The notes: a model not told the origin generated them from the sequence alone. A DNA stretch of 64,000 nucleotides from Amphiura filiformis (GCF_039555335.1 NC_092640.1:27995446-28059445), one strand, 5' to 3'; positions 50,865 through 63,733 are shown, numbered from the stretch's first letter. Made by a program: numbers and translations.

Positions 50865-53800
50865 TAAACTATCCAGAAAGATCAAGCCAATTAGCCAGAA
50901 ACGAGTTTACGTTTTTAAAGGCTCAACATTTTCAAGCAAAGGCAATGGGTATTGTTTTGCAGGTGACATTTAAATAGGCGGTAAACTTTTAAGTCAGGAG
51001 GAAACAGCCCGATGCAAGCCTATGAGGTAGCTGGAATTGGAACTTAAGCTCGTGTTGATCACTCATTTAAAGGACAGTTCGTGATTATATACATCCTCTT
51101 TTTATTGTATGGTTCAATTAGATATCTACGACAAAAGCTTATTTCAAATTTGACAATTTCTTTGGAAATATACCGATTTGGAACCACGCCTGATTTCAAT
51201 ATGTTAATGAGAAAAAGATGACCTTTCACCTGATACCAAAATCTGCATTTTGATAGGCTAAAGTTGAGGTTGATGGCTAATCAGGTTACCCACCTTTAAT
51301 TGTTTGGTACAAATAATTCAAAATAAATTAAGTTGAACTTTTTTTTTAAATTTTGTGTCAATTTCGGGGTTACCACCAGGTTGCTGATATCAATCAATAA
51401 AAATGTGACATATAATACGCATAACTATTTATATGAAAGAAATCACACATCGATAAAGCATGAAATAATACTTTCCATTTATACCAAAAACGGCTTGCAA
51501 TTTATATCTGACTTAAGGTGGATGTACAGTGTAATGGCTGGAAACATATTTTCGATTAAACTAAGATATCGCAGTGTATGTGCTTCATTATATTAACAAT
51601 AATCATACATTGATTTCACAAGAAATGTGCCAAGGAAAGCAATAATCGCATTTATGTTTCCATAGGTCTTGCTGTTCTTGTGTTAAGGCCAATAACATAT
51701 ACCTAAGTATCAAAAAAAAATTGCATGTTTTCCCCTCCCTAGAAAAACCACGCACATGGAGCTGACATGCCACCCCTTATATCAAGCTTTGTGATCTCCT
51801 ATAAAACCTATATACCATTCCTCTTGTGTGTCAGCTGTATTTGTCTCAATATTTGAGTGCAAACTCCGTTGCATCATGCTCCCCGACCCGCCTTAAGTAG
51901 CACTTTGTATTCAATAAGACAAAAATATCGCCAGTAAATACGTGAGCAGAAGAAATAATTTTTCGTAATGGATCTACATAGCGTAAATGATCGATTTTAC
52001 GTGTTCACGTTTTTGCAATGCTACGATGCTTAAATCCATTTGTCAGTCGACGGTTATTATCGCATTATCCTATTTTTATTTTAACTGATTCCCAAAACAA
52101 TATACAATCTCTGCTCGAAAACAACCCTGCAAAATTACCATACATGTAGTTTTACTGTTTAGGAATTAGCATTAATAAAGGTACAAACATCTTACACAGA
52201 GCATCACTTAGACACCGTCCTCATCTATGTTTCAGTTTCAGTAATATATTTACAGACAAAATCAAAATATACACATAGGCAATACATTGAAAAGAAATAT
52301 TTGATCTGTATAGTGGCCCAGCCAGGTTTATGTACCAGGGGGTAAAATTGGACGAAAGTTGACAAAAGAAGCCACAAAAATTGAAATCATCAAGCTTCAT
52401 CACGACGGCCAGCATCCAACAGGGGGCATGAAGAGAGGGGGAAATATGTCGCACATAGGGGGGCCCTGCCGACACTTGGCTACACCTCTGCATGATATCC
52501 TTACCTTTGTACTTTTAGCACGCGCCAGCATTTTAAAACGAACACGTCTCCAGATGTACCGGTATTCTCTTTGGAACAAACAAATAAAATAAAATTGGGA
52601 AAAATTATCTAGCGAGCCCTGTGGGGTACCATTAAATGTGAACTATAGGCAACCCACGCGCATGGTGTTATTTTGCGAGCTCAATTAATTTTAATTATTT
52701 GTTTATTGTTTATCTATAACTCATTCCGCATCTTTACTGTGAACATTTTTCTGACACAAATGGTACACATAAAGTTAGGATGAACATGATAAAATAATGG
52801 TTATCGTTTGGCTTAGATTTTGTGAGTTAATAGTTGAAGCTAGTTGACTGTATGTTGACTTCAGCGTTATGAGTTGCGAGTGTAGTTAATGCGTGTTTCG
52901 AGTTATGTCTTGCGAGTTGTTTTAAGTTGCAAGTCCAGTTTTGCGTGTTTAATTTTTTTCTCAATTTGTCATTTGTTGTCTTTGCATTGCATGTATTATC
53001 TGATTATTTAGTCACCAGCATGCATTTCGCATCTCGTAACTCGCAAGACACCACGCCCTTACATGTATGTATATAACATATGAAAGTAGCCGATGAAAAT
53101 GACAAAACCGAGAGGCCAATCGTTCAGCTCATAAGCAGGTCACAGGATAATAGTCTGCAAGACCATTTGAAAAGAATAGAACAAGAAAAGAAAATCTCAT
53201 TTATATAGTGGAAAAAGATTACACGCAATATTCAGCAATGTTTGAGGAGTTCAACAAGGCACCGTAGCAAAACAATAACAAATTACAAAAATGTAGCTAT
53301 TCAGTTGTTTGTTTTCTATCACAAAAGAACACCAATTTTGTGTGGTTTGAGGAATTTTGTAAACAATTTTGTGAGATTAGGCACTATTGAATTTATCAAT
53401 GTACTCAAAAAACAAAAATATGCTGACTACCCATAAATGTCATCAAAAGTCATTGTTGGTGTGTGACACATTTTACTGCCTTTATTAATATTAAGTGCAA
53501 AATTACAATTCAAAGTCACATATCTTGAACATTTTTCAGTCATAATGCATTTATTGCCGGATTTCAAAGTTGGTTGGTGACAAGTTTACAGATTGACATT
53601 ATTGCACGCAAAGTTTTGGAACAAATAGAACTTTTAAAATGTTTTGTGTCTTTCTTTCAGCCAAGCAAATTTACTCCCCATTCCAGAAAAATACAGAACT
53701 AATTTTTTTGGATTACAAAAATATCGTCTTGTTTTGCCAAATGAAACATAGCTATTACTTACATTTTGTACTTGTGTCAAACTTTAATGTATTTCAACCT

Positions 53801-54883
53801 TATACCATATAAAGTTTAATCTCTTTCGCAACAAATCTTGATACAGATTCTGTATAAATTCAGTATAAATGTATGCATGCTGCAAGGGTGATGGGCTGGA
53901 GCCTGTAGAAAAAATCCCAGACCATACTTGTCATGCTTGGTTCTCTACATGTATGTTGATTGATGGTAAATATTGTTGGGGAGGGCTAAATGGCAGAAAT
54001 GAAAGCTGTGGTTGGCAGGAATATTAACTTTCAAGTGTCATTTGGCATTTTTATACAAAAAATACATCATTTTCTTTATTTTATATCATGTTTAAAAAAT
54101 AAGAAGTTTTTGATGTTTTTTATTTTTTAGTCGGTCGTGTCTGGGCAAACAAACACTTTTTTTTTGGCCTAAAAAAAAAAAAAAAAGCATAGCATTTACC
54201 TTTTTTATCAAATGTGTCTGAGACAGAGACGTCCTTTTTTCCTTATTGCCACTATTTTAATATCACAAGGAAGCATAGGCCTACTATAACAACTAGCGCC
54301 ATCTATTTTTAAATAATAGCTTTTTCACATCAAAAGAGGGTGTAGTATTCACATCGTTTTCCAAGCTGGGGGGGCAAATCGATTTAATTTGACGTCGTCA
54401 TGGTCTAGCAAGTAAACACAAAACAAATTAATGACAAATAATTCCAAAGGTTTATGATTTATGTTTTGACGCAGCCTGTCATAAACTTGGAATTGTCAGA
54501 ATTCTAGAACTGCCACGGTCCACTGTCGCAATTTTGACAGTTCCATTGAAGTAAGTTGCTGACAGGTTGCATCCAAAACTTGGAACTGTCGTAATTCTGG
54601 AATCGCGAAACAGGGCACTGTCAAAACAGGAAAGAAATGACCTCCGTGCGGTTTGTGTAGAAGGATGCTGATTGGTCCCTAAGGATATGTTCTTCAAATT
54701 ATTAAACAACAAAATTACGCAAATACAATGTTATTCCCGCTGTTTCTTCCTACCGATTCCTACACTTTTACAGATGTTTCGGAATGTTCAAAATTTGTCA
54801 ATAATTGGAAACGATTTCAAATTAGACCTATACTTCAAAATAAGTCACTAAAAAGAATGGCCTCACTACTAGGCCCTAATACA
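50865..54883. other. long stretch with no gene seen
   Basis: AT-rich. About 51200-51295 resembles about 30510-30590 ('TGATACCAAAATCT'). About 51690-51760 resembles a MITE end. About 52870-53055 has repeated 'TTGCGAGT' and its complement. Short ORFs, including 53242-53436 and 54479-54712, show no domain. Confidence 0.45.
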
Positions 54884-55106
<223 letters not shown>

Positions 55107-56203
55107 GCAAAACATGTGTGACCAATTATGTTCAAGTGGTCCGTTTATCCTTATGGGATATTCTAAATCTGTGAAATATGAACAAGCGTTGGGTTACTCA
55201 TTGGTGCTATCTTCAGTAGATAGCATTATTGATGAGATTGAAGTCATGCATAATGTATAATAATAATTTTTATGAATGGATGTACAATAAATAATGGGTT
55301 CTTTCTTTCTTTATTAGTAATTATTAATTACTTTTTCTTTATAAACGGTAATTATTCTTTCTTTCATTCACGTATTTATTTTTGACGCTTCACATTCCTT
55401 TCTGTTAAAAATCCTTTTACGGTTTTCACAAGTTGTTTTTGCAGCATGTGTTTTACATAACTAGCGCCATCATTTCAAATACATGCATTTTGTTTTTCAC
55501 ATCTCAAGGATGGCGTTGTATACATAATTCCGCTGCACCAGGCACTGCACAAAGCCACAAAAAATGTTTTGATTATCTTACTACCATGATTGTACATAGA
55601 CCCCTTCCAAGGGATACCACTTCATTAGTTTTAAAACAGTTTAGAAATGTGGAGAAATTGTTTTAAAGACTCTTTAGGATGTCAAAAATTTTGGAAAAAA
55701 TATTTCTGGAATTACACAAATCAGGGTCGGTATTCTTTTGCACAGTAAAACCAGAAAAAACCCATCTTTTTCCAGATTAGGGTCGGTCAGATCGTGGAAG
55801 CAAGAGAAGTCTCTTACTTACATGGTCAGATGAGGACAATCCCCACTTTTTTCAGATTGGGGTCGGTCGAATGAGGACAATCTTTTTTTGTGTGTGTTTT
55901 TTTTGTGTCTAAGACAACGTGATAACTTGTTTTAGTTAGGCAAGAATAATATCTTTTTAGGTGTAGCCTATTTTTCTATGACTACTGTTGAAATTAAGGC
56001 AAGTGTAGTAATAGGCATAGGGACGCCGTCACGGATTATTATAACATTTATGTCACACAAAATATCATTGTTCTTATACTTTACTTGGGTTTTAAATCTA
56101 GTGTGTCCAAATTCAACGTCAATAGGGGAATAAAGACGTATCATGATTCAGCATTTCTGTCAACTCAACATTCGTGACTCAAAAGGTATTCCGGGTTAAG
56201 TGC
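55107..56203. other. no gene seen
   Basis: AT-rich. A loose repeat of 'CAGATTAGGGTCGGTC' and 'TTTTTTCAGATTGGGGTC' occurs at about 55720-55890. Confidence 0.5.
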
Positions 56204-56413
56204 ATGGAGTTATTCATCGTTTTATTGGGATTTATGACTATTTGCCTTTCCCAAATAAAGGCATTGTCTCGTACCATTGACGAATCTGTACGACGAAGTC
56301 TGAGTTCATGGAAAGCGAGTTGGAGTACTTTCTATAATCCGAACACAGAAGACCTGGAGTTTTTCTTAGGCACAGACCATTCACTATTAGCTACTATTCT
56401 GAGATCGCACTAG
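56204..56413 (+). CDS. possible small secreted peptide, 69 aa
   Basis: Single open frame with an N-terminal hydrophobic stretch (MELFIVLLGFMTICLSQIKA) that looks like a signal peptide, then about 49 residues including SLSSWKASWSTFY. It lies 1.2 kb before secreted-protein gene B and shares only a loose Ser/Trp flavour. No donor site fitting the phase-1 layout is seen before the stop. No cysteine pattern. It may be chance or a degraded exon 1 of the same family. Confidence 0.3.
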   Translation: MELFIVLLGFMTICLSQIKALSRTIDESVRRSLSSWKASWSTFYNPNTEDLEFFLGTDHSLLATILRSH

Positions 56414-56531
56414 AAAGACGCACAGTGAGTGACTGAAACGCGTCAGAACTGAGGACTACCACTAAAAGTAATTAGCTTGTTGTGCCGCGTAACATTGTTG
56501 TGCATTTCTAATTTATTTTCATTTAATTATC

Positions 56532-56735
56532 TACGGAAGCATATTAGTGCCAAAAAGTAAAAAAAAAAAATTAATAATATAGTCGTGAGACGTAAGTTAA
56601 AACTTTCTTTATACTATAAAAAAAATAGAAATATAATTGCGAATATTCGCAATAACATTGCGAATATTCACAATAATATTTCTATTTTTTTAAGAATTTT
56701 TGTTTACTTTTTGGCACTAATAATGTGCTTCCGTA
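56532..56735. mobile_element. 204-bp foldback MITE
   Basis: Ends TACGGAAGCA and TGCTTCCGTA; both arms continue with TTAGTGCCAAAAAGTAAA or its complement. An inner pair (AATAGAAATAT with 'GCGAATATTCGCAAT') also folds. ATTATC directly flanks both sides and may be the target duplication. Confidence 0.82.
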
Positions 56736-57386
56736 ATTATCTAATAAAAAAAATAACAGCATTGCTTAGGCCCTTTATATACATGTATACATATAAAAAA
56801 ATTAATCATTTTCAGATTTGATCGAATGTTTTTTGAAAGTTTTCACACTACATGTTATGTGTTTACAGACAACAGATTTAAAATGTACTATAGGAATCTT
56901 TGATCCTTTATACAAAATAAAGGCGTCGCCATGAAATTATATATATCTTGAATCCATCCAAGGTTTTTGTCTCTCAACCGTGACGTATTATGACAAAACA
57001 CAAAATTTAAGACTTATTTGGTACCGTACTATGATGTTTGCTATTTTCGGGTCATAGATTTTATTTATTCATGCATACGATAGAATGCGTCACATCTTTT
57101 AATGTGAATTTTAATACCAGTGCAGCAACGTGAGCAGCGTGAAGATCCAATAGGGCTTAGAGCTTACCAAGGTTTTCATTTCTGGATACCAAATTAGTTG
57201 TGGCAAGAAATCTTCATGTCATGTAAAGTGGAATAAGATTGCAGTTGTACATATTTCCAGCGAGAATTCTAGAAGAAAATAGTCTTACCATAATAAACAC
57301 ACTTTATACAAGTTTTTGAAGAGCGACGCACTCATGATAAGTGATTAGTTTTGGAAGTGTAGATCTTGGAGATATCGTGTTCAAGA
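56736..57386. other. no coding seen; upstream region of secreted-protein gene B
   Basis: AT-rich; no promoter element could be defended. Confidence 0.45.
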
Positions 57387-58701
57387 ATGGATGCATGTAG
57401 AAGGAGATGGCATTTCTTGGTACTACTTATTGCTTTTGTTGTTGTTGTCGCACAATATGCTTCTGCACAACCTTCTGACGCTTCATGGTCTGAATACAAT
57501 TCAGGATCCGAATATGGATCAGATGTTGGTGAGCAAGACATTGATCTTTTCTTTATTGCTTAAATACTGATAGCAATTAATAGCAGGTTTTTAAGTATTG
57601 GCCTCATACGGTCCCAACTCACCAATTTATTTTCTCTGGTGCAGTATGTATATATCGATACATGTATGTAGCACATGGATATCGATAGGTTATATCGATA
57701 CATAGCTTAAGAATCCAGGACTATGCTATTAGTTATTACATGATTACAAGAGACATTGGATATAATTTATAGTATTAAGTATAGGCATACTAATGAAAGC
57801 TCATTGATTAAACCACACTTTTGTGGTCCACCATATCAAACGCTTTGAAGAAGTCGATCGTAAGAGCCAATATTGTTGACTTTGTCATCACCATAATGCT
57901 AAAAATGGAAGCGCCCGGCTACTATTTCTTTTTTCAAAAACACTCTTAGGTTCCAAGTATAGAACCTAAAATGAGTTTAGGATAATCAAATAAGATATGA
58001 ACAGAAAAATGTTTTTCGGCGATTATCCATGCAATGCCAAATATAGGCACATCCATTAATATACCGTAAAACCTCGTCTACTAGCATAAAGTGTTTTTGA
58101 TGAAAACTAAATTAATACGAAACAGCCGTAAATCTGCCAATGCCCCTGATTGGTCTTACAATAGTACATGTTTGTGTATGCTTGTATTGGTAATTTATTT
58201 GCTCAAACTCCATAAAGTTTATTAATATCATTTTGTCGATGGATAGCACCTGAAGTAATTAGTCCAAAATATAAAGCAATATGTTTGATACGAGTCCAAA
58301 TCGTTACCCTGTCCCCAAACAACCATGCCCCAACCATAACCTTCTAACCCAAGCCCTAAAACCTAACCATAACCATAAATCCTAACACTGACCCTAACCC
58401 GAAGTACTGACCCTAATCCTTCCCTAAAATTCCATAAACCCGAACTTAAACCTTGTCCGGATTGATGACCTTTCGGACTATTAAAATGGGGTGTTCTCCT
58501 CATTTTGGCCGCCACAGATTCTCATTTTTTTTTGGTTAAGTTAAATATAATTTTGGCTGTGAATTTTACTAGGGAGTTACTCAAGCTTTCAATCGTCATC
58601 TTGGTGGTGGTACTCGGATTGGTACGAGTCTTGGTATTGGATTTCATCGTCGTGGACTGGGAGCGATAGCTCATCATCTGAGTCATGGCACTCAGAAAAC
58701 G
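57387..58701 (+). CDS. secreted Ser/Trp/Tyr-rich acidic protein B (partial gene model)
   Basis: Unknown family; probable paralogue of 32125-33114. Exon 1 (57387-57528) codes a signal peptide (MDACRRRWHFLVLLIAFVVV, cleavage likely after AQYASA) and a Ser/Glu/Tyr tail (SWSEYNSGSEYGSDV). It ends in phase 1 at donor G|GTGAGC. Exon 2 (58573-58701) follows acceptor TTTTACTAG. In the frame fixed by exon 1 it reads without stop through SYSSFQSSSWWWYSDWYESW and on to TGSDSSSSESWHSEN. It ends again in phase 1 at donor G|GTAGGG. About 9 of the 42 complete exon-2 codons are Trp. Another exon should follow, perhaps beyond the window. The other two exon-2 frames lack this composition bias, which supports the frame choice. 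Function unknown; with its paralogue it may form a lineage-specific secreted family. Confidence 0.6.
58063..58290. mobile_element. one-ended mariner-like MITE relative
   Basis: Starts TACCGTAAAACCTCGTCTAC and runs along the sequence of 33861-34102 ('TAAATTAATACGAAACAGC', 'GGTAATTTATTTGCT'). The right terminal repeat is missing. It lies in intron 1 of secreted-protein gene B. Confidence 0.8.
58310..58445. repeat. degenerate CCCTAA-like repeat
   Basis: Irregular copies of CCTAACC, CCATAACC and CCCTAACCC, still inside intron 1 of secreted-protein gene B. It resembles a decayed telomere-type repeat, but the units are too irregular to assert that. Confidence 0.55.
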
Positions 58702-58770
58702 GTAGGGATTTTTCCTGCCTATCTCGGTGTAGATTATCCATCCAGTAGTTTAGAACATTGGTTTTTTTTT

Positions 58771-58965
58771 AATTTATCTAAAAGTTCTGGAATTAAAACT
58801 TACAACTCACTTTGCAATGTTGCATTGGGGCTATCCATTCATCAGGTATCTGATTGACGATGGTGTGACGTCAGACCATCATCAATCAGATGCCTGATGA
58901 AGGCCGACGCAACGTAGCAAAGTAACTCGTAACTTGTAAATTTTAGTTCCAGTATTAGATTAATT
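58771..58965. mobile_element. long inverted repeat, probably tail-to-tail Penelope-type ends
   Basis: Arms of about 90 bp face each other around 'GTGACGTCAG' (shared inward sequences include 'TGATTGA(C/T)GATGGT'). Each arm carries CCTGATGA reading outward on its own strand (58894-58900 plus; 58839-58845 minus), followed by a GCAA...GCAAAGT tail. The CTGATGA phrase resembles the ribozyme-bearing tails of Penelope-like elements. No coding part is attached. Confidence 0.6.
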
Positions 58966-59370
58966 AAAACAAATAATACGATCTTGTGCTTAAACACATC
59001 ATACATGGCGTTTATGCTCTCAGCCCAATAGGCCTATATTCTTTTTCTGTAAACCATGGTTCTTGCTTTTACTATCCATTTATCCAGCATATCCAGCTTT
59101 GAAAAATATAGCCTTTGAAATGAAAAAAAGAGTGCGCTAACCTCCGCGAGGACGCCAACTTAACAACACACCGATATAACGAGGACCTCAAGCGATCGAT
59201 GCGAGGACTAGGACCTAACATCAGGTCCTCGGTAGCATGCTCGGATGATATTTCGTCCTATACCACCTCTATACCGGTCTTTGTCGTATTACCGAGCTTG
59301 TGGGGACTTGATGTGATAAGCACGTCGAAATACATTTAGACTTGGAATTTGTTATTATCGAGGTTCTCCC
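58966..59370. other. no gene seen
   Basis: A locally more GC-rich stretch at about 59140-59300 with 'GAGGAC' repeats. No coding exon fitting secreted-protein gene B was recognised. Confidence 0.45.
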
Positions 59371-59482
59371 TCTAGTGTGGTTTGGTGTTGTGTTTGGGTG
59401 TTCTTCTAGTGTGGATTGGTGTTGGGGTGTTCTAGTGTGGTTTGGTGTTGGGGTGTTCTAGTGTGGTTTGGTGTTGGGGTGT
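59371..59482. repeat. 26-bp minisatellite, about four copies
   Basis: Unit close to TCTAGTGTGGTTTGGTGTTG plus GGGTGT. The last three copies are nearly identical and the first is longer and diverged. Confidence 0.92.
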
Positions 59483-60170
59483 GTAGGGGCATGCACACAT
59501 CTATAACTTTCATGAACATTTCAACTTACGCCACACTCATGATTGGTGGGGGGTACTATACTCTCATGATGAAAGTGGCATATCTGTGCTATATAGCAGA
59601 GTACGACTTCATATGGGTCTATCGGTCTAGGCCATTCGGTGTGAATTGCTAAAAACAGACGTCATTGGGTGTCTTCAATTTGTTAAAATATAAAGTAATG
59701 TGTTAATTTCATACTATTTTAGTCCAAAATGAAGATGAATTTAGGCACTTACCAGGCTAGACCAGGTGGTGCAAGTTGACCATATTTTGGCACAAAACAT
59801 AAAAGGGTGTCATGGGTGTATAGCTTCCATGCACTATTATAAGTAGCATTGGGTGGAAGTTTTTGAAAAAAGGAGGTTATTGGGTGGAATTGAAAGACAC
59901 ATGGTGCATGCCAATAATATTATGCAAGTGCCCCTCCCCCCAATTAATATCACAAACGTCAGATGCTGATTTATATGGAAAACAATGCGTACACTTTGAT
60001 CAAAATGTGTGGTGCAATGTTTGTGAAATCTCACAATGCCCCATAAATAGGGTTCAATTTAGGTTAGGGTTCAGGCTTATATGTTATAGATTATGGCTAA
60101 GATGATGCAAACGTCAGATGCTGATTTATAGGCCTATATGGATAAACATTGCGTACACTATGACCAAAAT
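59483..60170. repeat. degenerate repeat region, no gene
   Basis: Loose copies of 'CATTGGGTG' / 'TATTGGGTGGAA' at 59640-59890 recall the 35-kb repeat. Then two copies of 'AAACGTCAGATGCTGATTTA' with 'GCGTACACT' at about 59955 and 60110. Confidence 0.6.
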
Positions 60171-61239
60171 TGAGGGTGCAATTTTTGTGCAATTTTTGCG
60201 AAATATACAATGACGAGGGTTATTTTATATTTTTTTTATGTTTTTCGAATGACTCTTCGGACGAATTAAGGACCTGTAAATGATGAAATCAAAACTCGGA
60301 CCTGTTCCGGTTCCGTCCGGTTTCTCTAAACAACGGAACGCGGTTCAACCGCTAGTACCGCTGGTAACTCAACCGGCGGTCGAGTTTTGATTTCATCCCT
60401 ACACTTGTCTCGTGTCTTTTTGTTTTGACTCACTCCAAGGACATGGTCATGCAGGGACAGTAATAATCTTATATTTATCATAACATTTCTTTAAGTTTTC
60501 TGTACCTTTTTTGTCTTAAATTGACGTACCACGAAATGGAGGAAGGTCGTATTTGGTCATGGTCATCTTTAATACGTAAAACAGTTAGGTGATTTGCTTA
60601 ACACGTATATATAAAGACCTTAAACTTACTCTTAAATTAAGCGGAGAAACTGTATTATTGTCTAATTTACGTCACGTTTTTTACTTCCAACAATGTTAAC
60701 CATTTTCTTTTGATTTGTGGAAATTGAATATCAATGGAAATTATGGTTATAGGTGCTCTGGTTCAAAACTTAATTTTTCAAAATGGTGGCGGCGGCCATT
60801 TTATATTTTGGCCTCTAGCGAAAAATGCCGGGATTTTTGCAAGGGACATGGGGGCTTTTTTTTTCTAAATGGTCCATAGAAGTCGAATCAATCGTCAAAC
60901 CTTACTAGCCAGAGAATGGTCACGGAATTGAGGTTTTTGGCCTAACTAAACCGTGCTGTTCCAACTTGGGCAATACTTTGTGATGTATTATTTACTTGCA
61001 GTTCTGTCAAGAATTTTATTTTTCAAAAAATGTTGGTAAACATGAATCAGGTCATTCAAATGCAATTCCAAAGCTTTCAAATATTCAATGCCATACAAAT
61101 TAAAACTGCGTTGGCATTTGCATTCTGTGTAGTTTTAAGGTTTACGGCCAGCCTAGTTTTTCGGAGACCCAGTTGAAAGTGATTTGATCCGCCAGTGACA
61201 AGTCTGACTACCTGTATTTTCTACTTATTTTCAGTATAA
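60171..61239. other. no gene seen
   Basis: Intergenic. A short stretch at 60300-60390 is rich in CGG/CCG but has no coding support. Confidence 0.45.
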
Positions 61240-61859
61240 GGTGCACTGGGTAATTTATATAAGTAAATAAAATAATAATAATAATAAAAGCAAATTCTTC
61301 ATTGAGCGCGATTATTTTACAAAGCTGATGTTGTTTTAAAGCCACACTTTTGAAAAACTGATGTGGAAATGAGAGTGTAAATTGACCAGTAAAGATACCA
61401 GCCGTAGTTCTATAATGCATGGCCTAATTGGATGGCCTAGGCGAAAGTTATCCCATATTTTCAAGACTATCCATGCCTTCAAGGTGAAATAACCTACTCA
61501 TGTTATACTGTCTGGCCATGGTCTGGCCTGCTGTCTGCTGTTTTCCTGGGAAACGATGTTTTGCAATGTTGGGCTTGAACTTTACTTCTGTGTGTAGTTG
61601 CTATAGAAATTTTAAAAAATGTGACATGATATTTGAGCTGATCGAGTGTTTTCGATTTTGATGAACTCTGGTCACTTATTTTTCATTTACTTCTCACGAT
61701 GGTCTTTCATTGATCAAACATTTCTATAGGTCTATAAGGTGCATTGTTGTTTGTATTTATATATAGCATGGGTAATTAATATTTAGTAAATAAGATAATA
61801 ATAATAAAATCAACTCCTTCATTGAACGCGATTATTTTACAAAGCTGATGTTGTTTTAA
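61240..61859. repeat. ~90-bp direct repeat pair flanking 430 bp
   Basis: 61258-61341 and 61783-61860 share 'GAACGCGATTATTTTACAAA' (with one change) and 'GCTGATGTTGTTTTAAA'. The second copy is interrupted at its TTAA by the transposon at 61860, so the first copy shows the pre-insertion sequence on the left side. Confidence 0.82.
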
Positions 61860-62811
61860 AGGGCAGGTCTATAGCAAAAACAACATTATATCATTGGCAA
61901 GCTAATATTATGAGGACAATGAAAATGACTCCTTTTTTGAGAAAATAAGACGTTTAAAATTGATATTCCGCAAAAACCAACTTAAGCGGTGAGTTCCTTC
62001 GAACGAGACAGATTTGGCCTAGAAAACCGGTGACGTCATGAAATGAGATGTGCCTGCTGTGAGAAAAGGGACTATAAACGCTCTCAATGGACAGAACGTA
62101 TACTGTTGCTGTTCACAGAAAAAAAATCCAAATTAAGTATTACAAATGTCATGGTTTTTAAACATATGGATAAAATCAGCCGCTTTTTTATATATTAGAC
62201 AATTGTGATATTACAATTCATATGTATATCAATATCATGAGAAATATTAGGCCTAAAAAATAAATACATAATTTGAGCTTAGAATTTCATCTGAGACTAG
62301 CATATCAGATATAAACCATGTTAGTCCACAAACTCATGTAGGCCTATATGATTTCCCTGTATATTGCAATGCTATAGTTTCAGTTGGATGAAATAGGCCT
62401 ATAACAAAGCAAACGCATAGCAACAATTACTGTGTGGGCTTTGTTCCCGAAAGAGAACAATAGCGTGCATAGTGTTATGCAGCATTGTTATGGTAAGTGA
62501 TTGTACAACTCATTGTTGCTAATGTCAAACCTGAGACGAAAATTCGTCTCAGGTCAAACTTGTCAAAGTGATGGTGATTGTATGATGAGAGCACGATAAA
62601 GTGTCCGCTTCATTTACCTACGTCATCAGTCAAACGGGGGAGAACACGTACGGTACGCTTCAAACGGGGGAAGAACACGTACGAGGCTGAACTTTACCCA
62701 CACAATTTCAGGAGAAATACGCACAAAAAAATTGCAACAAGTGTCAACTTGTAATGTAATAATTATTCTCTTCGAATAGAGATAAACTTGTTTTTGCTAT
62801 AGATCTGCCCT
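61860..62811. mobile_element. second TTAA-flanked non-autonomous transposon
   Basis: 952 bp between TTAA (61856-61859) and TTAA (62812-62815). Inverted ends read AGGGCAG(G/A)TCTATAGC and continue AAAAACAA, 24 bases with one mismatch. No transposase ORF. The ends are unlike those of 5216-6323, so it belongs to a different family using the same target. Confidence 0.9.
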
Positions 62812-62826
62812 TTAAGGTGAGCAACA

Positions 62827-63112
62827 ATTTCAAACTGTTGCGATTTGGTAGTTCACAGCATCTTGCGAATGGCAGTGAGATTTGGCAAAAACTGCATTGC
62901 TCATTTCATAGCGAGCGTGTAGAAGAATTAAAATATCACAGATATACTTTTGTAGGTCCGGTGGTTCTTGAGTTATGTTGTAAAGAGGGCTGAAACAACA
63001 ACACTTTTGTAAAACGTACATAACTCAATAACAATAATAAATTAAGCATGTTTGCAAAGTATAGTATTTGTAGAATGAACTTTTGCAAAACATGAAGGTG
63101 TTATTTGTCAAT
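62827..63112. repeat. dispersed ~300-bp repeat, copy 3 of 3
   Basis: Same family and orientation as 30666-30985 and 44965-45265. It begins just after the TTAA transposon. Confidence 0.87.
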
Positions 63113-63687
63113 ATACTTCTAGTGCCCGTTTCTATTCATCGTTATGTATTCTTCTCCGTGCATTATTTTCGCGAACTCCTTCGCGTGTAGGTTTATATAA
63201 ACCTGCACGCTAAACAATACATTATCTAAAATAAACAATAGATTTTAGATAATACGTGCACGCTCAAATACTAGAAATACTACTTTCACATTACTATATA
63301 ACTTATATAACTATGTTCGATATATACCACCAAAAAAGTACGAATATACATTCTGTGGTGTTAAAATAGTTATAGGGTATGGTATTTTTTTATTTTTTTT
63401 TTGAAAATCATAGGTTACAAACTGTTCTATTTTGCAACTATCATTGCCATATAAATTATGATTAATGAACTCAAATAAATCAAACATCAAATGAGAATAA
63501 TCGAGCTTCTATTAATTAAAAGGGCTAAAAACAGGTGGACCATAATTATACAAGATGACACATCAATACAAAATATTCAGCATTTTACAAATGAATTACA
63601 TGTAGGCCTATATCTAAGATAACATAAACGCGCCCGGGAAACACACACTAGCGCATAATATCATGATCTTACTATAAATAGGGAAAT
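63113..63687. other. no gene; small inverted repeats
   Basis: About 63195-63260 holds 'ATTATCTAAAATAAACAATA' facing 'GATTTTAGATAAT', a small hairpin. No coding region. Confidence 0.5.
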
Positions 63688-63733
63688 GTTGTATGTATCT
63701 ATGTATCTATGTATGTATCTATGTATGTATCGC
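63688..63733. repeat. (GTAT/CTAT)n microsatellite
   Basis: Short run of ATGTATCT and ATGTATGT units. Confidence 0.9.

Noticed and set aside
58573..58860. Alternative frame through exon 2 of secreted-protein gene B reading VTQAFNRHLGGGTRIGTSLG
   Set aside because: It would need a splice phase that exon 1 does not provide, and it runs past the donor into inverted-repeat DNA; the Ser/Trp frame fits both the phases and the paralogue.
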